DNA of 64,000 bases from Moraxella catarrhalis (GCF_001632285.1 NZ_LWAH01000016.1:372001-436000); one strand, 5' to 3'; numbered from the stretch's first letter, positions 50,601 to 58,020 are shown. The notes: generated from the letters alone by a model not told the origin. A program made the numbers and translations.

Positions 50601-53600
50601 TGTCTATTGTTAAGCGTAATTCACCCAGCTTGGCTTGTCTGTCAATAACTTCATCATCAAAGAGCGTATCAGTGTTTTGTTTACCTTCTTTTCTATTAGC
50701 ATCTCTTTGTTTTTTGGCTTCAATGTTAGCCAAGGCAGTCACATGATCTAGGGTATCTAGTTCATCAGCAATGTTACCAATCTGCTTATGTACCATTGCT
50801 TGAGCAATATCACGAGTAATATCTTTACTATCTTCACTCACACGGATGGTGTCATCATCATAACTGGCTTTTTCGTCATAGCTAGTTTTGTCTTGAATCT
50901 TAACTTTAATATCAGGACTATATCTAGACAATACACTGATTAGTGCTTGGTTTTCAGCTTGAGATTTATCTTTAGTTTTAATCTGAGATGATTCTATAGA
51001 ACTGGCTAAATCACTTACTTTAACTGGCTTATTGATAAAGCTCTTTTCAATAGGCGTATTTGTAATATAAACTGTATCTTCTGCTTTGTTTTCTTCTTTT
51101 GCTTTAGAAGTAGATTCTAGTTTACGAACCTGCATTGGTTTTAGTACAGTTTCTTTCGTGATTGCATTACTAGCACGATTCGTTGGTATAGATGAATTAC
51201 GCTTTACTGCAACTGCCTCTTGTGGTGTTATAAGCTCATCTGCAGAAGATTCAGCCTCTTGGGTAGAGTTTTCTTTTGTATTGGTAGAAACATCTGTAGG
51301 AAGCGTCTTTGTCGCTTCTGTGGTGTTATTTTGATGAGATTCAAAGACACTAAGGTCAAAACCAGTATTTGTATTTTCATCAATACCAGTTTCAGTAATT
51401 CCATTATTATCAGTAATATTAGGTGGAGTATTATTTCCTGCATTACCGCTGTTTAAATCAGTATTTGTATTACTAGTACTATTAGTAGCTGTATATTCAT
51501 TGAACTTATTTAAATCATCTTTAGAAAAGACATGGGGTTTATATAAGTTATCTTCTTTACCAAAGGTATTCGTATCAATAGGTCGTTGAATTTCACTATG
51601 AAACTGACCATCTGCCATTAATGTACCCATATTAGATAGAACATTAAAGACAGCTTGTGGTTGCTCTTTATATGATATTTTTTGTAGTGCTGGGTGTTTA
51701 CGGAGTTCTTCTACCACTCTAGGAACAATCGCAGCTTCACTAAACGCTGAGTTACTCATCTTGTGCTGTACAACAAAGCCCGTATTAGGGTTAGCAGCCA
51801 TCTGTAATAATGCACGACTAAAATCTTGGTTATTGCTAACAGCAACACGCATAAAGTCCATATAGCGGTTAGCACTTTCAATCATAGCAGCATCTTTACC
51901 TGCCTGCGTACCATCATGCACAATGCTATACATATCCCCACCAAACTCTTCTATCAACTTAAGCTTCTGTTGATCATGAGCGTTGGTTGAATTGACATAG
52001 ATGGGTGATTGGATAGGTGATCCAAAGATACCTGCTTTAATGACTTCTTTATTTTCATCAACAAAGACATTACTTCTAACAGTAACTTGACCAGTTTTAG
52101 GGTCTTTAGCTGACCCAGTACCACGATAGATACTAGATAAAGATACTGTTGCCATTTTACCTTCATCATTGACCTGCCTTTCACCACGCCCAAGCCAAAC
52201 ATAATTAGGTGTTGCCACGCCTTCTTGGATTTTACGCTGATATTCACCCACACTACTATCACGAGCCAAAGTATCGTTATATGGGTTTGTAGGCAAACGA
52301 AAAGGTTTTCTTTGGGTAGGTACACTAGATGGTGTTTTTGTTACAGGTGGTGTAACAGGTATAGATTCTTGTGTAGGTGTTGTTGTAGGCTCTATAGTAG
52401 GGTCTGATGTTGTAACATCAGCTACAGGCGTTTGATTAATATTTGATGCACGAGTAACTTGTACAGGCTGTTGTTGCTGAGATACGCCAGTATTAATTTG
52501 ACTAAAGTCTGTTAAACCAAAGTCTGATACTTTAACTGATTCTTTAATGCGGTCAGATGCACCATGTAACTCATAAGCTTTATCATAACCTTGTTTGATT
52601 TGATTAAGGTGAAAAGCTTCTTCAATCAAATTATTAACAAAGTTTCTTGAGATATTACTAATCTCAATAGCACCTGTTTTAGCACGCAACTCTTTTGAGA
52701 TACTGCCTTCATGTACTTCCCATTCTTGGCTATCTGCTTTACGGGCAATATACAACGGCTGTTGATTTTCATCAAAGCTATCCATTGCTTGTTTAGCAGC
52801 ACTCGCTTTAGATGTATGGCTTTCATTGAATCTAGACAAGTGATTATAGTAACTGTCTAGTACGCCAATATCATCTGTCTTTAAGTACTGTACCAAACCT
52901 TGTTGGTAGCTTTGTAAACCAATATAACCATCTTCAGCACGCTTGGCTTTTTTACCAATATAAATATCATGCTTAACATCGTCTGTATTTTTAGTCGCAT
53001 TTTCTACAACACGCACTTCCTTTAATAAGCGAAGTTTCTCAGCGTGTTTTTCACTTAATGCACCTTGTTCTACCAAAATGTTAATCATGTCATCAGAGAG
53101 CATCTCAGAATAACGGATGATCTCATCAAAGGTATCTTGCTGTGCTTTACTGACTGCTTCAGACTCTACAGAGACTTGTTCTTGTTGTGAGTTAGTCTGA
53201 TTATCAGCAACCTGTGCTTCTAGTGAGCTAATCTTGTCTTGCAACGCTTTTTGAGCTTCTGCTTCTTTAGTTTTGGTTTTTTCATCTTTTAATTTCGTTA
53301 TTAAACTTTCTAGTCGCTCTTGTGCTGTACGGTTATCATCTATGTTCAGATTACTGTTACTAGACTGACTAGAAAAAGACCCAGTGTAATTAGAGCCTAA
53401 TAGACGATTAATATCAGCATGACCCTTATCTAACTTGGCTTCATGTGTGCTAGAGTCAAATGATGCACCGCTTTTTAATTTATTTTGACCATAAGCCCAA
53501 CCAATAGCAGCATGACCCCAGCGTCTGTCTTTTAAGTCAGGGTTGGCTTGTTTTAAGAAGTTACGAGTATCATAAGTACCACCTCTATACTGACTAAGTG

Positions 53601-56112
53601 TTATTCCACCACTTTTCATTTCTTGCATAAAAAAAGCAGCCATTGCATCTAAACTGGCTTGTGTTTGTGGAATACCTGACTCTTTAACATCAATTCCCCT
53701 ATCTTTTAAAAACTTAAATAGGTTAGTACGCCTGCCTTGTTGCCAACTGATGAAGCCAAAGTTATTAGCACCATTAGCATGGTCTGAGTGAGAACCAAAC
53801 ATAGTCTTAGCACTAAAGCCATTTTCACGGTTTACCTCACCAATTAAGTAGCGTGCCTGCCCATCAGTAAAGCCTGCTTTACGAAAAGCCGTATAAGTAC
53901 CCATAATCAAGTCATCACGACTCTTATTGCTATTATCAATACTGAAGTTAGTTGAGTACTGAGATGTACCTGATACTACTTGTCCTTGTGCTTGGGTAAT
54001 ACCTACTTTGTCATAGATTGGTTTATACCATCCACTATCAGGGTGTGCTTTGTATTTATCTGCTTTAGCATAATCAAAACCACCAAGGAAAGTTACACCC
54101 ATTTCCTTAGCAATATTAGCTAAGTCAGTATTCATGCGAGTACCAAGCTTACTGTCATCTTTAAAGTTATTAGCAACACCCATAACTTGTACGGATGCAC
54201 CATTATCTTTTAGATACTTAATCTGCTTACGGATTGTGTTTAAATCAGCCTTGGTATTATTAGATAAGCCAGTAGATAGAACGACAGTTTTACCTTGTAA
54301 TTCACTCTTACTAAGTTTCGTGATGGTATTAAGTACTTCATTAGGATTACGACCGTCTTTACTGTAAGAAGTAACACCAAACTTTTTATATTGATTACCA
54401 AACGCATTGGCAATGCTATCACCAATGGCAATAACGCCTGTAGATGCTTGCTGTGTATTAGTAGTACCAGTCCCAACACCATCCACATTAGTATATTCAG
54501 GGATTTCAGGTTGATAATTAACAGCATCCGTCAGTTGTTGTTCTGCTTGTTGTTTGCGGTTATGGTAAGCTTCAGCATTTAGGTCAAGAATACGCTGTAA
54601 GACTTCATCAGAAGACATTTCTTGGGATAACTGTAAGTTACTTACTTGTTCTAACGCAGCAACGGTATCTTGTAAGGGTTGTACTTGGTTATTAAACCAA
54701 TCATTTCGCTTTTTTTGTAATTTCTCTTTTTTCTTACCATCAGGCAGTTGTGCCAGTTTTTCATCAAATTCAGTAAGACGACTCATAGCCGTTGTTAATG
54801 CTTGAGTCTGTTCAGCTTTAGCACTATCAATATCTATCTCACCTAAAGCAGCTTTGCCTGCACTGACTTGATAAGCATAATTAGGATCATAGTTTTTGTT
54901 ATTTGGGTCTGTCTTTAAAGTAGATCTAAAACCCTTAACATCTCCTACTGCTGCTTTTATGTTACCTACTATAGCAGGACCACCTGCCATACCAAAGCCT
55001 ACAGCAGCTTCCATACCTGCATCTTTACCTACTTTACCCCAATCAATTTTACCTTCTTTTTGTTGTTGGTTTAGAGCAGATTCTAATGCACCTTGTACAG
55101 CTTCCTGACCTGTTTCAGTAGCTGTATTAACAGCTGTTGTACGAGCTCTATTTGCAGAGTTAGCTAATATCCTTGAAACATCTCCATTAGCAATGATTTG
55201 TTCAGTAGAAAATGAAGAAGGCAATCCTTTACTAACAAGACCTAGACCTGCACCTGTAGCGAGATCGTACGCCATATCCCTATGTGTGCTATAGCCTTTA
55301 TCCTTTGCTGTATCACCCATCTCTACAACAGCAGATGTAACTGCTGTACCTATTCCTGCTCTTGTACTTGCTGATAAAGCTGCATTAGCTACCTTTGCAC
55401 CCCTGCCAATAGCACCTGCAGGAAGTGCTTGGGGTAAAGATGATCCAGCACCTGCAGCCAAGAGATTAGGTTTAGTTAAACTATGCCCAAAAGTAGCAGC
55501 AAATTTGAGTAAAGGGTTTTCAATATCTTTAACTGCTTCATCTACTTCAGCTTTTTGACGGTAATATTCATTAGAGTATTTTTTAGCTATATACTCTTCT
55601 ATAGCCTTTGCATCATAGATTCCCAGCTTCTTTAATGCAGCTTGATATATCCCTGCATTGACAACTCGCCCTGCTATCTTCTGTTCACTCTCAGGCATTG
55701 GAATTAAAGGTTTGGAGTCTCCAGTAAACATAGAATAAGCGTTATTAACTGGATTAACAACATGCTGTGTAAGCATTGTATCAGCCACTGCTAAACCACC
55801 TTGAATTAATGAGTTTACACCTGAAGCAGCACCCCATCCTGTATCAGTGAGTATGTTACCTCCGTTATGTCTAGCTGTGACTTTAGGAGAATATACAGGA
55901 GCAATCTCAGGTGTAATAGTGTTATTTGTAGCAGCTTGCTTATAAAAACTATTTTCTGAAGCCAATCGTGCAGCTTCTTCATCTGTAAGACGCTTCTGTC
56001 TTTCACTATGGGTTTCAATACCCATCCTCTTTTGGGCTTGTTCTACTTGAGCAATATTGCGTGATTGGGCTGCTTGTAATTTTTGAAGGACTTTATCAAG
56101 ATCAGTACTCAT
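41611..56112 (-). CDS. giant virion RNA polymerase / multi-domain ejection protein (N4 type)
   Basis: One uninterrupted 4833-codon gene. Visible in order: Ala/Gly-rich membrane-active N-terminus (about 40-410); SGNH-hydrolase-like domain (about 556-712; GDS with Ser566, His690); tail-lysozyme-like domain (about 735-880; Glu759 and GFISWQQGRR); coiled coil (about 925-1045); Pro/Thr linker (about 1190-1250). Then a single-subunit RNA polymerase core, about 2330-3060: Arg2392 in SRMHYNSNVFNYQ, Asp2583 in DGLNNG, Arg2681/Lys2685/Tyr2693 in R-x3-K-x7-Y-G, His3004-Asp3005. Next come a zincin (HELVH 3294-3298, Glu3381), a PBECR-like nuclease domain (about 3500-3602, His3528) and a 1200-residue C-terminal region. 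The N4 virion polymerase (about 3500 aa) is the nearest known analogue. It would be packaged and ejected with the DNA. Confidence 0.85.
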   Translation of the reverse strand: MSTDLDKVLQKLQAAQSRNIAQVEQAQKRMGIETHSERQKRLTDEEAARLASENSFYKQAATNNTITPEIAPVYSPKVTARHNGGNILTDTGWGAASGVNSLIQGGLAVADTMLTQHVVNPVNNAYSMFTGDSKPLIPMPESEQKIAGRVVNAGIYQAALKKLGIYDAKAIEEYIAKKYSNEYYRQKAEVDEAVKDIENPLLKFAATFGHSLTKPNLLAAGAGSSLPQALPAGAIGRGAKVANAALSASTRAGIGTAVTSAVVEMGDTAKDKGYSTHRDMAYDLATGAGLGLVSKGLPSSFSTEQIIANGDVSRILANSANRARTTAVNTATETGQEAVQGALESALNQQQKEGKIDWGKVGKDAGMEAAVGFGMAGGPAIVGNIKAAVGDVKGFRSTLKTDPNNKNYDPNYAYQVSAGKAALGEIDIDSAKAEQTQALTTAMSRLTEFDEKLAQLPDGKKKEKLQKKRNDWFNNQVQPLQDTVAALEQVSNLQLSQEMSSDEVLQRILDLNAEAYHNRKQQAEQQLTDAVNYQPEIPEYTNVDGVGTGTTNTQQASTGVIAIGDSIANAFGNQYKKFGVTSYSKDGRNPNEVLNTITKLSKSELQGKTVVLSTGLSNNTKADLNTIRKQIKYLKDNGASVQVMGVANNFKDDSKLGTRMNTDLANIAKEMGVTFLGGFDYAKADKYKAHPDSGWYKPIYDKVGITQAQGQVVSGTSQYSTNFSIDNSNKSRDDLIMGTYTAFRKAGFTDGQARYLIGEVNRENGFSAKTMFGSHSDHANGANNFGFISWQQGRRTNLFKFLKDRGIDVKESGIPQTQASLDAMAAFFMQEMKSGGITLSQYRGGTYDTRNFLKQANPDLKDRRWGHAAIGWAYGQNKLKSGASFDSSTHEAKLDKGHADINRLLGSNYTGSFSSQSSNSNLNIDDNRTAQERLESLITKLKDEKTKTKEAEAQKALQDKISSLEAQVADNQTNSQQEQVSVESEAVSKAQQDTFDEIIRYSEMLSDDMINILVEQGALSEKHAEKLRLLKEVRVVENATKNTDDVKHDIYIGKKAKRAEDGYIGLQSYQQGLVQYLKTDDIGVLDSYYNHLSRFNESHTSKASAAKQAMDSFDENQQPLYIARKADSQEWEVHEGSISKELRAKTGAIEISNISRNFVNNLIEEAFHLNQIKQGYDKAYELHGASDRIKESVKVSDFGLTDFSQINTGVSQQQQPVQVTRASNINQTPVADVTTSDPTIEPTTTPTQESIPVTPPVTKTPSSVPTQRKPFRLPTNPYNDTLARDSSVGEYQRKIQEGVATPNYVWLGRGERQVNDEGKMATVSLSSIYRGTGSAKDPKTGQVTVRSNVFVDENKEVIKAGIFGSPIQSPIYVNSTNAHDQQKLKLIEEFGGDMYSIVHDGTQAGKDAAMIESANRYMDFMRVAVSNNQDFSRALLQMAANPNTGFVVQHKMSNSAFSEAAIVPRVVEELRKHPALQKISYKEQPQAVFNVLSNMGTLMADGQFHSEIQRPIDTNTFGKEDNLYKPHVFSKDDLNKFNEYTATNSTSNTNTDLNSGNAGNNTPPNITDNNGITETGIDENTNTGFDLSVFESHQNNTTEATKTLPTDVSTNTKENSTQEAESSADELITPQEAVAVKRNSSIPTNRASNAITKETVLKPMQVRKLESTSKAKEENKAEDTVYITNTPIEKSFINKPVKVSDLASSIESSQIKTKDKSQAENQALISVLSRYSPDIKVKIQDKTSYDEKASYDDDTIRVSEDSKDITRDIAQAMVHKQIGNIADELDTLDHVTALANIEAKKQRDANRKEGKQNTDTLFDDEVIDRQAKLGELRLTIDSINKDVRKHMRKILSDPNQKFTENSKALLMRATDSAADLLQLGLFNEDVKSVLKQVKVSRGKNKVTKAYHALMDAVTNFFGFSKDESTAYTKLLGIVSDSTSLSVLDSEGNFSKSSEAKIRQLNEPAKNIEEDLTKPITATKDSKVVRNILKTSFRQAQTLHKPLSSIQNFVRELYTNPVKASQILNLEPPTKAQREQINDFAEFTAEFREHLKQVFKPTDEGYENRALANYFYDKQTGEFDSNVLDALSYGAYDYLNSVANHTMNMRDDILALLGLTSNDVEQKNNAYITKEMWETYKYIGSGYVKVADDLGKRIAETLNIQRTENGSITVDSRLYSALGTWALSAMQSADLIHLHSISSEKHKKAIEEVRGVIDEKDFNSHGTVRFVSITNKEGEGINKRINEISEANKGTAGYLTDIMGGVSAVRMPSLKPIEESVANVKRRIKRTDATVTDLQAQRVAKAQAHANVINEPTFSLLTNLASQHEDAFLEMIGAKLKEGELQTAHINDRDGLEGKAEAVMRDWTNAVDFINSIPKVDGVRKYWDTMFMAVNSRMHYNSNVFNYQSSKLHRAMAEPSNFKVTVQLKNKDGSSVLDSLQSKLKEHGKEIHSKHLTKDELNLTYFLRALAENMEGSEDFIEAYFKNTGSKEIFTEGFTVDKLPSYVFIPAFIEYLNQEHIQKATEIVSKAQAGDKISSEEMNHLSSVIDEMAMTGSSLRALREWADFQTTQENNHANFTTSLGLGSDGLNNGAALAHFWNGAFYKELLLRTGFFSFNDPFKSYFDARHDKNLGDYYTAFKNAVINEKAQEAFIMGFHANLEKDLANHNEQVFRALMRVQKSLTKRAVAKSVLIPFNYGAGVGSLKKAVFRTFLKEMQDNITLAAQQDIANKKALEAGQMTQLEYDTQRAKLLNQVMTVDRLFSFMTQKPIQWDITIDNEPKAVVINENLDLKYMLEAWISPKDEAMLDNKYSFTMGQYLAEVLQDYEAVYIEKNKVNMRILSSTVELFTQMYREVEERAIQTVAERISNALVETGLDRGLANELALKEISYRGLSDKEREELVHSVMDKVQAQIHNVYSVQNNESKAKVRLTRLAEILFVDKANLTNNSFFLVNKSGKYQATSFGSPARHIHLEDKALLANSVQTQSMDSYISSFAMAMGKKININVHDANIGAIDNQLDMITQQNKATFQALVSYHGQLESLRALTSVIQSSYALIKDGVIREDFHVNEVFAELTKGLTSLINEVKDTELNKLDQLANLAYLHQYAGEFGEYQVTDADRQTALKEKNKVVDQINQLEKDLALNTTIKVMGYEPNKRTDTTKQQTSESGIVQLSDTRATEQVSQLPTTSTGTDGTQGAAFTNSSSTPTEPTIQNLKQLDQTIKGLVNVSEVQLKLNKMLMGKANQHLSKMSVKFADVTTPNGTRAYGSYNVTTHTLTLDNQTFSQSGNDENKLRVINHELVHALTEYAIISNAQDLRSELNHLNKMLDAVMAQWQEDVAFNKKYGHSRHDTKEDDLTYVNQIMEVIKASQEADTTNGNHYAGLSEFIAYGMTDPEMMRYIDYAMELADLGIKPRKGISSVMDFLVRLASKVLGFKGDGYKAFVQNVETIMDNPPVDLLTLTSNDTRFSASAMKSVQANIKRGTEAMNKAITTKADVKRAMYRNDIGWIDFVWGDTGIIKTNGKTKGAKGISHIIEARIRKDKMSYDEVVEMLTHNIVETIAQGSTADAYNSSNGVKNIKITHKGYFVALRKAEGSNAWVITAFEIFEDGTGKGDGKTSPTHNQSYSARTDVGASNKVSDDGQGVGFDTSKPTHTTPTLARDSMGASDKTNITQLTTDSNEDTRYSQIFDETDRQSVSEVFNSLDSQTLTDGWNKHLQEVWDSLFDGNIAYSTLSEMEQKSLLDTAKQVNKMFVPNTFNMTVKEQLSYQAVTSIVDFLVNNHTDSNITSELNKIHAQLIKAYPTAADLYPDYHTVNDEVKNLYDTEHSKLFKSIGEMNNLASVVALVLSSQTFNELTDQKVELRKTKHDSWFDKFMNLWHKAMNLLRTKYINANSTSEATKQLMAKLVNAETNARLARVSMIDKAWNTVYQKPMDAANWVWDKTWDIGSEAIISGLPMSSQMRDTWRSHKERIKAAKQSENLSKSSVAKDSMNLTIEAGLAITGLDMNMSYGGNQDIKSATRGFIKETVNEMLGQRGVGHTVERVIRIVNKVAQDRANYKQSMLNNFASIMKDPKRFDNHAKQSITRTVMMSDAQTLLHYHGMEQTLNYIANSKQRKVRIKELEDKLQSLSKNREHFNQLLKDTKDLAWYMVGETVSGDVKKNAELIATSAGTRSITPYEQMDQNIFEAVDELVTLHGLEMVNGKYMYTTQDLIQNEGQVLIAMLNTHHDLVKKSKEEFKDNPLNYIKGFKPAIHNPHVDVVAVKAEEVDDYIQKGYEQVLHGSIVQDELDNTEPRYLMINKNAPYARYNSGGLDMKDTHFRGYEVFNYKTNAKELARVGQGRLKRNTELAKTMDARSYDPRNIKGNHLIPRYGNDMLILGYNYEMSGELRDKLLDRDLSFDMMLATMGSELVAKPKLVDTQRTLAQVLAEDAKNPTTGFKISPVHFTVINPNSPDPRVQEMLRMMPYEFYQEMQHQFGKGKPFVIRTAVFNSVFGFRKYNVSEMFDKVSGERNYFEKFMVTLYENIYGKQARNKAANHQYVWEWFVTQAKDLIVIRSVKVLIGNIIANALISAAHGITPTELARGMFYAWKEGKAYRQLQAEEQRINFEMLNATSESQRKKLKAQLVAVRQNMQNSGMHEYMEEGLMSTIVEDIDMGSETKLFKSDFEKKLDNLAEKIPQPVRTTMKWATFHPDTEIHKFLSESTQFSDFAAKFVLAKHIERKSLKMGKSKKAAFEDGIQMAQEVFINYDIPTNRTLQAANDLGLFMFTKFTVRFQRALARQLHQNGGHAMLQHFMVEEYLPVAGLLNPFFPMFNTGLGAFTGIGALAQLPLIAMFL

Positions 56113-56181
56113 AGTTTACCTATCCAGTTACTCTAAGAAATAAAGTAAGTTTACAACTAGAGAAAGATAGATAACTAATTT

Positions 56182-56196
56182 GCGTCCGTTGGACGC
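56182..56196. promoter_or_regulatory. 6-bp stem, 3-nt loop GC hairpin between divergent phage genes
   Basis: GCGTCC - GTT - GGACGC, followed on the plus strand by TTTTGTGGTTTGTTTTTT. It stands between the start of the giant gene and the rightward cargo genes. It may be a terminator or attenuator for rightward transcripts, or a hairpin promoter of the kind N4 virion RNA polymerase uses (5-7 bp stem, 3-nt loop). Confidence 0.45.
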
Positions 56197-56245
56197 TTTT
56201 GTGGTTTGTTTTTTATTAATTCTTTTAACTTATAGGAGTAACTCC

Positions 56246-56572
56246 ATGAATATCACCAAAATTGATACACTCATTTCAAGCTTTTCTGATGCCATTGCCA
56301 TGTTATCAGAACTAAAAGATGAACTTACTGAACCTAAACCAGTCATATTACAAGAACCATCAGCTTCCACAACAGAAGTCTATCTTAGAACTGAAGTACT
56401 ATACCCTTGGGTAAAGTTAAAAAGATGGTGTACACAAAACCATGTACAACCAGTCAAAAAAGACCATTATGGTTTGATGATTAACCATTACCCTGCTTCA
56501 GCATGGTTAGAAGTATTTGGGGTAGATATTATTGAGATCATGTCATTGAAGTTACTTGATGAAGCTGTATGA
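56246..56572 (+). CDS. phage protein of unknown function, 108 aa
   Basis: The ATG at 56246 with TAGGAG five bases upstream gives a 108-residue protein; an earlier in-frame start at 56180 would run through the hairpin and is less likely. The first 40 residues form a helical segment (LISSFSDAIAMLSELKDELTE). The second half (LYPWVKLKRWCTQNHVQP...MINHYPASAWLEVFG) has a small basic module that could be a DNA-binding helix-turn-helix of the excisionase type; this is only a guess. It runs opposite to the late genes. Confidence 0.6.
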   Translation: MNITKIDTLISSFSDAIAMLSELKDELTEPKPVILQEPSASTTEVYLRTEVLYPWVKLKRWCTQNHVQPVKKDHYGLMINHYPASAWLEVFGVDIIEIMSLKLLDEAV

Positions 56573-56628
56573 GTCAATATTTATATGGGATATTTATATA
56601 TTTTATAGTTAATATAAGTACCCTTGTA

Positions 56629-56656
56629 TTGACACTGTGCACGGAAACCTTATTAT
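56629..56656 (+). promoter_or_regulatory. sigma-70 promoter of the cargo cassette
   Basis: TTGACA (56629-56634), a 16-bp spacer and TATTAT (56651-56656), 44 bases before the ImmA/IrrE start. The host polymerase could express the cassette in the lysogen. The palindrome GTGCAC lies in the spacer. Confidence 0.6.
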
Positions 56657-56699
56657 ATACTTACACTAGCCACTGGTTTGTTAAGTATAAGGGGGAGAT

Positions 56700-57176
56700 A
56701 TGACCTATGCAGTAAATATGGCTCGTAATATCCTAAGTACTTACTGGGATAGACAGCTACCTATTAAGCCAGAAGATATTGCAGAAGCTTTAGGTGTAAC
56801 AGTGATTTTGGATAGCGATATGGAAGACACGACATCAGGTTCTTATAGCCTTGATGGAGATCAGCCAGTTATCCGAGTTAATGCTAACCAGCACTCAAAC
56901 CGTCAGAGATTTACCCTTGCCCATGAGTTAGGACACCATGTCCTACTACATGGGGAGCGTGAAGATAGTCCTGTGACATTGTTTCGTCAAGAAGGTACAA
57001 CCAGTAATCTTGAGATTGAAGCCAATGCTTTTGCAGCAGAGTTACTGATGCCAAAAGGCGTGATTGATTATGTGGTAGAGAACGCTACCAAACCAACCAT
57101 ACAATATATGGCAGAGCAATTTTGGGTATCTGAACAAGCCATGATCTACCGCTTAAGGAATACTGGATGGCTATAA
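56700..57176 (+). CDS. ImmA/IrrE family metallo-endopeptidase
   Basis: A 158-residue protein. The zinc motif is RFTLAHELGHHVLLHGE (HELGH), with a downstream Glu in EIEANAFAAELLMP as third ligand and a C-terminal segment typical of the family. ImmA-type proteases cleave phage or mobile element repressors, and IrrE regulates DNA damage responses. No Xre-type repressor is adjacent here, so the target is unknown. A strong ribosome binding site (AAGGGGGAG) precedes the ATG. The stop overlaps the next gene's start by 10 bases. Confidence 0.88.
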   Translation: MTYAVNMARNILSTYWDRQLPIKPEDIAEALGVTVILDSDMEDTTSGSYSLDGDQPVIRVNANQHSNRQRFTLAHELGHHVLLHGEREDSPVTLFRQEGTTSNLEIEANAFAAELLMPKGVIDYVVENATKPTIQYMAEQFWVSEQAMIYRLRNTGWL

Positions 57177-57592
57177 AGCGAGAGAAGGCATTAACCACTC
57201 CAGTGATAGATGCAGTCAATGCAGAGCTACAAACCAATCAACAACGAGCAGAACTTGAAAAGGTTCGTATGCTTTGGTTTAGAGTAGCTGTTATTGTGGC
57301 TCTAGCTATTGCGATTACATTTGCTCTATTAGCCATCCGATTAGTGTGTGCTTACATTAGGTTAACCCAATCACTTACTGTAGTGCCTGCACTAGAGTAC
57401 TACTGGCATATGCCTTTGATGTTCTTACTGGCTTGCACCACTTTGGTGATCATCACTCTACATTCAGTAGCTTCCTTTGGTCAATCTAATGAAGTCAAGG
57501 ATAACAATCACCCTGCTGAAGGTTTACTGGATAAGGTCACTGAACTGTGTAATAAAGTAGTAGAGTTGATTTCAAAATCTGAGGGTAAGTGA
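57167..57592 (+). CDS. two-span membrane protein coupled to ImmA/IrrE
   Basis: A 141-residue protein that starts inside the end of the metallopeptidase gene (10-base overlap), so the two are translationally coupled. Two transmembrane helices are visible (residues about 38-63 and 82-104), separated by a short loop; the ends are hydrophilic and probably cytoplasmic. I do not recognise the family. Coupling to an ImmA/IrrE protease suggests a joint role, for example membrane anchoring, sensing or superinfection exclusion, but this is inference. Confidence 0.7.
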   Translation: MAIKREKALTTPVIDAVNAELQTNQQRAELEKVRMLWFRVAVIVALAIAITFALLAIRLVCAYIRLTQSLTVVPALEYYWHMPLMFLLACTTLVIITLHSVASFGQSNEVKDNNHPAEGLLDKVTELCNKVVELISKSEGK

Positions 57593-57731
57593 GTAGAGCA
57601 ACTCTATTGACAAGGTTTAGCTTAATAGGGTAATCTTTTTATACTAGGTATTTATATTACTTTAAAGCCAACCACACCACCACCAAAGGCGGTGATTTTA
57701 TATTACTTATATTAACTAGTAGTTACTGATT

Positions 57732-58004
57732 ATGGATAAGAAACCAGAGAAAATAACCATCAAGATTAAGAAAGAGGATTTAGGTGATCTTGATGAAATT
57801 ACGATTGAAGTACAACAAAAAGAATCTGCTGTAGATAAAGTATTAAATCAGTCAATTGAAGGTGCTCAATCATTACATCACAAAGCCAAAATAAATGGCT
57901 GGTATCGTAAAATCAAGATACTAGTTATAACTGTTTTAGTTATCTATTTAAGTATTTTCGCTATAATTTTTATTGAGCCACTCCTATGGCGTTTAGGATA
58001 TTAA
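57732..58004 (+). CDS. small single-span membrane protein
   Basis: A 90-residue protein with a charged N-terminal half (KKPEKITIKIKKEDLGDLDE, beta-like repeats of Ile/Lys/Glu) and one transmembrane helix at about residues 60-82, ending WRLGY. The ribosome binding site is weak. An imperfect hairpin (57677-57693) lies upstream. It is the third gene of the rightward cargo block, closed by the terminator at 58021-58058. Function unknown. Confidence 0.55.
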   Translation: MDKKPEKITIKIKKEDLGDLDEITIEVQQKESAVDKVLNQSIEGAQSLHHKAKINGWYRKIKILVITVLVIYLSIFAIIFIEPLLWRLGY

Positions 58005-58020
58005 TAGTAATATTGTTAAG

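Noticed and set aside
42074..55108. Many short rightward ORFs within the giant gene
   Set aside because: All are antisense shadows of a continuous 4833-codon frame with recognisable domains along its length.
41611..56112. Giant ORF as a DarB-like antirestriction protein or a plain T7 gp16 homologue
   Set aside because: I see no helicase Walker motifs or methyltransferase motifs as in DarB. T7 gp16 is about 1300 residues and has no polymerase motifs, whereas this chain has the full set of single-subunit RNA polymerase signatures.
56700..57592. Classical toxin-antitoxin pair
   Set aside because: The ImmA/IrrE partner is a membrane protein, with no helix-turn-helix antitoxin or recognisable toxin fold.
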